Virus record (IMG/VR): IMGVR_UViG_3300031784_000195
Span: 1 to 24,534 of that record
Reading direction: 5' to 3' (one strand)
Source of the DNA: a virus
DNA length: 24,534 nucleotides
Both the position numbers and the translations under genes were made by a program. Positions 20,350-24,534 of the stretch are shown here, piece by piece (position 1 is the stretch's first letter; each line of letters begins with the position of its first letter). The notes under the pieces were generated by a model that worked only from the letters and a program-made list of their open reading frames with translations, had not been told where the DNA came from and made no database searches.

Positions 20350-20976
20350 CTACTTGATTACGAGAACTCCCGCTCCAAGACCCATTGCTAATCCAACTGC
20401 GAATGATGCCTTACGACTTGGGAGTTTGATACCAAACATACGATTTGGGTTCTTTGGTGCTGGTGGAATAAGATTGATGACCGCTTGGAGACTATCTCCA
20501 CGTATCAATGCCATACGTAGTGCGTTGTCTTTACTTGACAATGCACTTTCTAATTCTTTTACTTGACCACCCTGCACATCAATTGTTTCCTTTTGCTTTG
20601 CAATAATTGAATCTTTGAGTGGTAATAATTGACGAGCTAAAACAAGAGTGTCTAAAAGTGTTTCTTTCATTACTTCTGCACGTTCTTCCATACTCAACGT
20701 TTCATCTCGTAAAGTATTAACTTGACGACTCAATACCTTTGCTCGACTTTCTGCTGCTCGTGACTCGTTATCAGCAACTACAATTTCTGCTTTTAAACTA
20801 TCGGCTAACTCGGTGACTGAATCTGCCTTAGCTTGAAATACTTTGTATTCCGCAATATACTTGTCCACTTCGTCTTGCTTTGAATTACTGACGAAGAAAA
20901 ATATAGCTAGTGCTAAACCGAAAAAAATACAAAGATTTACAACGAATGTAGTAATATTATTTGTTATTCTTGACAT
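20350..20976 (-). CDS. Membrane coiled-coil protein, spanin-like in layout
   Basis: The start is at MSRITNNITTFV (20974-20976) in a TAATATG junction with AGGA upstream, giving 208 residues; a longer frame from 21021 overlaps the upstream gene. An N-terminal membrane segment (about 10-30) is followed by a long coiled coil (about 32-165), then PPAPKNPNRMFGIKLPSRKA and a second hydrophobic segment at the very C-terminus (SFAVGLAMGLGAGVLVI). An N-terminal anchor with a periplasmic coiled coil recalls inner-membrane spanins, but the second hydrophobic end is unlike Rz. It could instead be a virion or membrane scaffold protein. No o-spanin lipoprotein was seen nearby. Confidence 0.75.
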   Translation of the reverse strand: MSRITNNITTFVVNLCIFFGLALAIFFFVSNSKQDEVDKYIAEYKVFQAKADSVTELADSLKAEIVVADNESRAAESRAKVLSRQVNTLRDETLSMEERAEVMKETLLDTLVLARQLLPLKDSIIAKQKETIDVQGGQVKELESALSSKDNALRMALIRGDSLQAVINLIPPAPKNPNRMFGIKLPSRKASFAVGLAMGLGAGVLVIK

Positions 20977-20977
20977 A

Positions 20978-21592
20978 TTATTGTTCCTGTGTTTCGTAGT
21001 ATTGTCTGATTTCTTCTTCACTCATTCCAGACTCAACCATTTCTAAATGCTTTTGCAGCTTGGTAATTTCTTCCATCAAATCTTTTTTGACCGTATTGAT
21101 ATCCATATCCCACTTTTCAATCATCAATATTTTTTCATTGTCTGCGTGAATAAATTCTGGTTGTGAGAGATTATCGTGATAGCTTTGTAATTCTTGTATC
21201 TTGTCTCGTATTATCGCCATATGATTTTGACGACCTTTTTCAATTATTACGTCATGCCATTTACCAGACTTTTTTAATTCCATTTCTTCTTTTAACATAC
21301 ATTCGTGGCAATGCCCTGCTTTTTTGTATGCTTTAAGATGAATACCGTTTAGTGGAGTATTACATTTTGGACACCACCACGGAGTTTTAAATCCATCAAG
21401 TTTTGTAACGGTTTGAACAAGACCATTCTTCTTTGTCCATTTTTTACCATCATGATCTTCCCACACTTCACCTTCTTGTCGCTCTACTTGTTGCGGACGC
21501 CATCCAAATACAAGTTTTTGTTCTTGTTTGTTCATTACTTCACCAATTCTTTTTCTTACATCTGCTACTGCTTTTTCATCCATGCGTGCCAT
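20978..21592 (-). CDS. Zinc-finger protein conserved upstream of terminase
   Basis: This 204-residue protein has an N-terminal helical part, then the pattern GEVWEDHDGKKWTKKNGLVQ (41-60), a zinc site formed by C74/C77 (WWCPKC) and C95/C98 (CHEC), and a long charged C-terminal helix with coiled-coil character. I recognise this combination as one that tends to precede the large terminase gene in T4-like marine phages, but know no proven function. A small-terminase (gp16) or packaging-accessory role is possible from position and from the DNA-binding look of the zinc module. AGAGG precedes the ATG. A single nucleotide separates its stop from the next start. Confidence 0.78.
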   Translation of the reverse strand: MARMDEKAVADVRKRIGEVMNKQEQKLVFGWRPQQVERQEGEVWEDHDGKKWTKKNGLVQTVTKLDGFKTPWWCPKCNTPLNGIHLKAYKKAGHCHECMLKEEMELKKSGKWHDVIIEKGRQNHMAIIRDKIQELQSYHDNLSQPEFIHADNEKILMIEKWDMDINTVKKDLMEEITKLQKHLEMVESGMSEEEIRQYYETQEQ

Positions 21593-21601
21593 AGTAACCT
21601 C

Positions 21602-24415
21602 TTATGATTTAGCGAATTTGTCTGCTCGGTCCTTTGTACCAAAATATCTTACTTGATTCTTTTTATTCTTGCCACCAAAGTTTCCAGTTTCAGTTTCCCA
21701 CGATTCACCAGGTTTGTAAAATGATGGATCTTTTGGTTCTGGTTTTACTGCTTTTTTTCTCACACCTTTTTGTGGTTCTCCCGCTTTCTTTTTTACTCGT
21801 GGTTTTGCAGCTTTTTTACCACCATGCTGTTGTGTAAGTGCCAATGCTTTTTCTGAGTCCGTAGTAGTTTTAACAATCTTTTTAAATATGTCTGGGTCGA
21901 ACTTACCATATATCATTGTGAATATTTCTTCTTTTGCTTCGTCAGTAATATTTGGATTACCTAACAATGCTCTAACTTGAGTTCCACTAATGTTTTTGCC
22001 TTGAAGTTGTAGTTGCATTTCTGGTGCAACTATGAAATATCCTTTATCTTTAAATCCTTGTGTCGCTGTTTCACCATCATACGGTGTAAAGTATTTACCA
22101 CCCGTTAATCGTTCTGAGTCTTTTTCACTGACTGCAGTTACCACAACTGTATTGTCTGGCATATTACCGGTGATTTCAACTGGTGCGTATGGATTTTTTA
22201 CTTGTACCACCATATCTTCCGGAATATCAAACATTCTTGTGATAATGTCTTTCTTTTCAACAAACCCAAATGGTGATTTGGTTGGGTCGGTCTTATCACT
22301 GGTTGCGATATAAACATTTTCTTTACCAAACTTTTCGACCAAAGCACGATAGATACTGTAATGTCCTGCGTGGAATGGTTGAAAACGACCAGGAAAAATA
22401 GCAATGGTTCGTTTTTCACCAGTTGGTGTAGTTGTTGTTTGTGTGGTTACTTGTGGTTCTTCTGCTGGTTTCTTTTCTGGTTCATCAACAACTTTAGCTT
22501 TACCTCGTTGAAACTTCATCATACCAAGGATTTGATTGACTGGTGCAAATGCTCCAGTAAATTTATATGGTTTACCATTATAGATAAAGACCAACCCTTC
22601 GCTTGGAACCACACGTTCAATACCAAGGTCATCTAACCGTTCTATTTGTTGCTGTAACATTGCCAATTGATTTTCATCACCAGCGTCTTTAATCTTTTCT
22701 ATAGCATCTCTAACTTCTTGTTTTAATTGTGCTGCCATCTCTGGATTATTAGCTCCAAGAGTATTAGTGACGCGTAGTAACGTATCTGCACCAATACGTA
22801 AAAAAATACGTTCTATTGGACGAGTAGCAGCCTTTTGTTTATCTTTAAGTTCGTTTACTTCAAATTGTCTAAATGCCTTTTTCTTTTCAGGATCTTCAAT
22901 ATCTTTGACCCCAAACTTCTTTTCACCCATTGCCCAACGACGAATAAGACCTTCACGTTCTTGTGGAGTCCAATCGATACCCATATTATCAATTTCTCTA
23001 TTCCACCATGCCACCTTGTAATCTTCTAATGTAGAATTATCATCAAGGTCATATTCTTCTTGAATACGTGCAATTTCTGCACCGTATTGTTGTAATCGTT
23101 CTTTATTGCGTACTGTGTCGGCATCATTAAATGTAATAGGTTGTGGACCTGATATGCCAAATGTGCGTTGTTTTTGTGCACTAACTGCTTGAAGTTGTTG
23201 GTCCAAAATTTTTGCATCATCTACATTACGACCAATCTCTTCCCCTGCATCATCATATTCAATAGTTCCATGAAATACCAACACTGGTTTACCGTATGGA
23301 ATAACATTTTTTGTATCTGGGAATATAATTTCTACATTCATAAACTTACGACCATCACCGAACATCGCGTCTCGTTGTTCTTGTGGTAATGCGTCTACTG
23401 CTGCTTGTAAGTCATCTGCTGAGTTTCCAAATGCTTTTTCTATATCACCACGACCAGCAAACATTTGTCGTAAGTCTGCTGCTGGTAATGCGTTCTGTCC
23501 ACGATTTTTGACTTGACCTTTATTACGAGCAAATACCACACGACCATCACGTACACTAAAGGTGATGTTCTGTCCGTCAAGTTTTTCGGTGACTGGACCT
23601 TCTGCATCTAATCCACCGACCAAACCACGTTTTGCCATTTCTTTTAAATCTTTAAACGTCAAACTATCATCTTCGTATGGATGCGCTAAATGTCCTGCTG
23701 CTCCACCCTCTGATAACAATATCCACGGACCATTTGGTACATTACCTTCTAATAACTCGGAGAGATATACGTACTCAATATTTTCGTTTTTCTTATCTCG
23801 TCCATGATCTTTACGTACCAAGCGAGCACCACCATTATGTGGTCCGTTTGGATGATGTACGTCATGGTTCTTCATCTTTGTTTTGCCGTATTTCTTTACT
23901 GCTTTTTTACGGTCGCGGTTACGGGCAACGCGGTCATCCTGAGTCTTTTTAAGGTACTGACGAACTTTTTCGGGGTGACGCTTGTTGTACCTACGCATCC
24001 GTTCCGTACTTGATAGTGCTTCTTTTTGTAAGAATTCATCATCTTGCTCCGGACCAAGTGAATAAGGAAATGCAAATGCGTTATCTACATTTTGTGGCTT
24101 AATTTCATCCACACCACCAGTATCACCAGCACCAGCATCACCACTATCGGTTGGTTCCGTTGGTGGTGTTGATGGTTCTTCTTTGGGTTGTTCACCAGTT
24201 TTAATTACACGAGGATACAATGGATAGAAAAATCCATAACGTTTAATCTTCTCTTTTGCCTTCTTACGCTTCTTCTTTGCTTCTTCCAACGTATCAGTCG
24301 TGGTAATAGCTAATTCTTCCACAAGTTCTGGGGCAAGTTTCTCTACCAAGAAGTTGTGTTGCTCAACATAATCGTCAAGTGCTACTATTCGTTCAAATAA
24401 TTTGTTTATGTTCAT
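21602..24415 (-). CDS. Multidomain protein: HNH-like patch, ligase-type nucleotidyltransferase and NMNAT-like domain
   Basis: This 937-residue protein has several parts. Residues 1-110 are helical then Pro/Glu-rich and disordered. 138-210 are very basic and contain an HNH-like patch (NHDVHHPNGPHNGG, then RKDHGRDKKN). 217-250 hold LSEGGAAGHLAHPYED. 250-621 form a covalent nucleotidyltransferase: motif I K278-LDG, NVEIIFPDT near 360, EGLVF 606-610, and KPYKFTG 615-621. A helical insertion fills about 400-590. 668-850 form a Rossmann nucleotidylyltransferase with GRFQPFHAGH (HxGH 682-685) and ISGTQVR (809-815). A basic linker leads to a C-terminal module (GNFGGKNKKNQVRYFGTKDR). Adenylylation plus NAD synthesis in one chain is a plausible combined role. 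No OB-fold is evident, so classical DNA ligation is uncertain. Confidence 0.85.
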   Translation of the reverse strand: MNINKLFERIVALDDYVEQHNFLVEKLAPELVEELAITTTDTLEEAKKKRKKAKEKIKRYGFFYPLYPRVIKTGEQPKEEPSTPPTEPTDSGDAGAGDTGGVDEIKPQNVDNAFAFPYSLGPEQDDEFLQKEALSSTERMRRYNKRHPEKVRQYLKKTQDDRVARNRDRKKAVKKYGKTKMKNHDVHHPNGPHNGGARLVRKDHGRDKKNENIEYVYLSELLEGNVPNGPWILLSEGGAAGHLAHPYEDDSLTFKDLKEMAKRGLVGGLDAEGPVTEKLDGQNITFSVRDGRVVFARNKGQVKNRGQNALPAADLRQMFAGRGDIEKAFGNSADDLQAAVDALPQEQRDAMFGDGRKFMNVEIIFPDTKNVIPYGKPVLVFHGTIEYDDAGEEIGRNVDDAKILDQQLQAVSAQKQRTFGISGPQPITFNDADTVRNKERLQQYGAEIARIQEEYDLDDNSTLEDYKVAWWNREIDNMGIDWTPQEREGLIRRWAMGEKKFGVKDIEDPEKKKAFRQFEVNELKDKQKAATRPIERIFLRIGADTLLRVTNTLGANNPEMAAQLKQEVRDAIEKIKDAGDENQLAMLQQQIERLDDLGIERVVPSEGLVFIYNGKPYKFTGAFAPVNQILGMMKFQRGKAKVVDEPEKKPAEEPQVTTQTTTTPTGEKRTIAIFPGRFQPFHAGHYSIYRALVEKFGKENVYIATSDKTDPTKSPFGFVEKKDIITRMFDIPEDMVVQVKNPYAPVEITGNMPDNTVVVTAVSEKDSERLTGGKYFTPYDGETATQGFKDKGYFIVAPEMQLQLQGKNISGTQVRALLGNPNITDEAKEEIFTMIYGKFDPDIFKKIVKTTTDSEKALALTQQHGGKKAAKPRVKKKAGEPQKGVRKKAVKPEPKDPSFYKPGESWETETGNFGGKNKKNQVRYFGTKDRADKFAKS

Positions 24416-24507
24416 TGTCTTGAACCTGTAAAGATAGTTGGAACTGACTGAATATTTAAGTCTAATGCATTATTGTTAATATCAAACAAATCTGTTTTAA
24501 ATATCAA
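24412..24507 (-). other. Short open stretch before the 937-residue gene, without a clear start
   Basis: A 31-codon open stretch on the minus strand ends in TGA overlapping the ATG of the next gene (ATGA). It has no ATG, only a TTG at 24507 without a ribosome binding site. The frame upstream of it contains a TAA at 24511-24513, preceded by an open run to the edge of the window. It could be the end of an interrupted gene, a TTG-initiated small gene, or chance. Confidence 0.25.
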
Positions 24508-24534
24508 ACTTTAAGTATTTGCTGCATTATTTGG

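Noticed and set aside
1-24534. tRNA genes, CRISPR arrays, insertion sequences or integration sites
   Set aside because: All gaps are short; I saw no cloverleaf, no regularly spaced repeats, no transposase or integrase, and no long direct repeats.

Overview
The window is a late structural and packaging block from an AT-rich, T4-like tailed phage (myovirus). Every gene I can support is on the minus strand, so the genome reads from right to left. Recognisable T4-type proteins include the large terminase (gp17), portal (gp20), prohead protease (gp21), scaffold (gp22), major capsid protein (gp23), neck proteins (gp13/gp14-like), tail terminator (gp15-like), contractile sheath (gp18) and tail tube (gp19). 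The low GC content, the phage-borne ribosomal protein bS21 and many small proteins of types I associate with marine T4-like phages suggest an aquatic phage related to cyanophages or pelagimyophages. The host cannot be read from the sequence.

Layout in the direction of transcription (high to low coordinates). (1) 24415-20350: a 937-residue multidomain protein (HNH-like patch, ligase-type nucleotidyltransferase, NMNAT-like Rossmann domain), a zinc-finger protein and a membrane coiled-coil protein. (2) 20342-18756: large terminase. (3) 18716-15379: nine small genes, several basic, including a Dps-like four-helix protein and four proteins sharing an N-terminal leader that resembles the T4 capsid-targeting sequence. 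(4) 15364-11440: portal, two helical proteins in the positions of T4 gp67/gp68, and prohead protease. (5) 11430-9039: a short accessory block with an EF-hand membrane protein, an HExxH metallopeptidase, a two-domain conserved protein, a HAD phosphatase, a two-TM holin candidate and bS21. (6) 8909-6049: scaffold and major capsid protein, closed by a strong terminator. (7) 5927-3492: neck and tail-completion proteins. (8) 3426-227: a small coiled-coil protein, sheath and tube, closed by a second terminator. A further gene starts at 81 and runs off the left edge.

The genes form a virion assembly line. Scaffold, portal and capsid protein make the prohead. The protease matures it at (L/I)xE sites. 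The terminase fills it with DNA. Neck and gp15-like proteins join the head to the sheath and tube. Spacing is tight, with many stop/start overlaps and six copies of an identical TAATATG junction. Five intergenic gaps carry a shared motif, reading CTATTTAT(A/T) on the coding strand 22-31 nt before a start codon, which is the best candidate for the late promoter. No tRNA, CRISPR array, insertion sequence or plus-strand gene could be supported, and no gene-free stretch exceeds about 150 bases.
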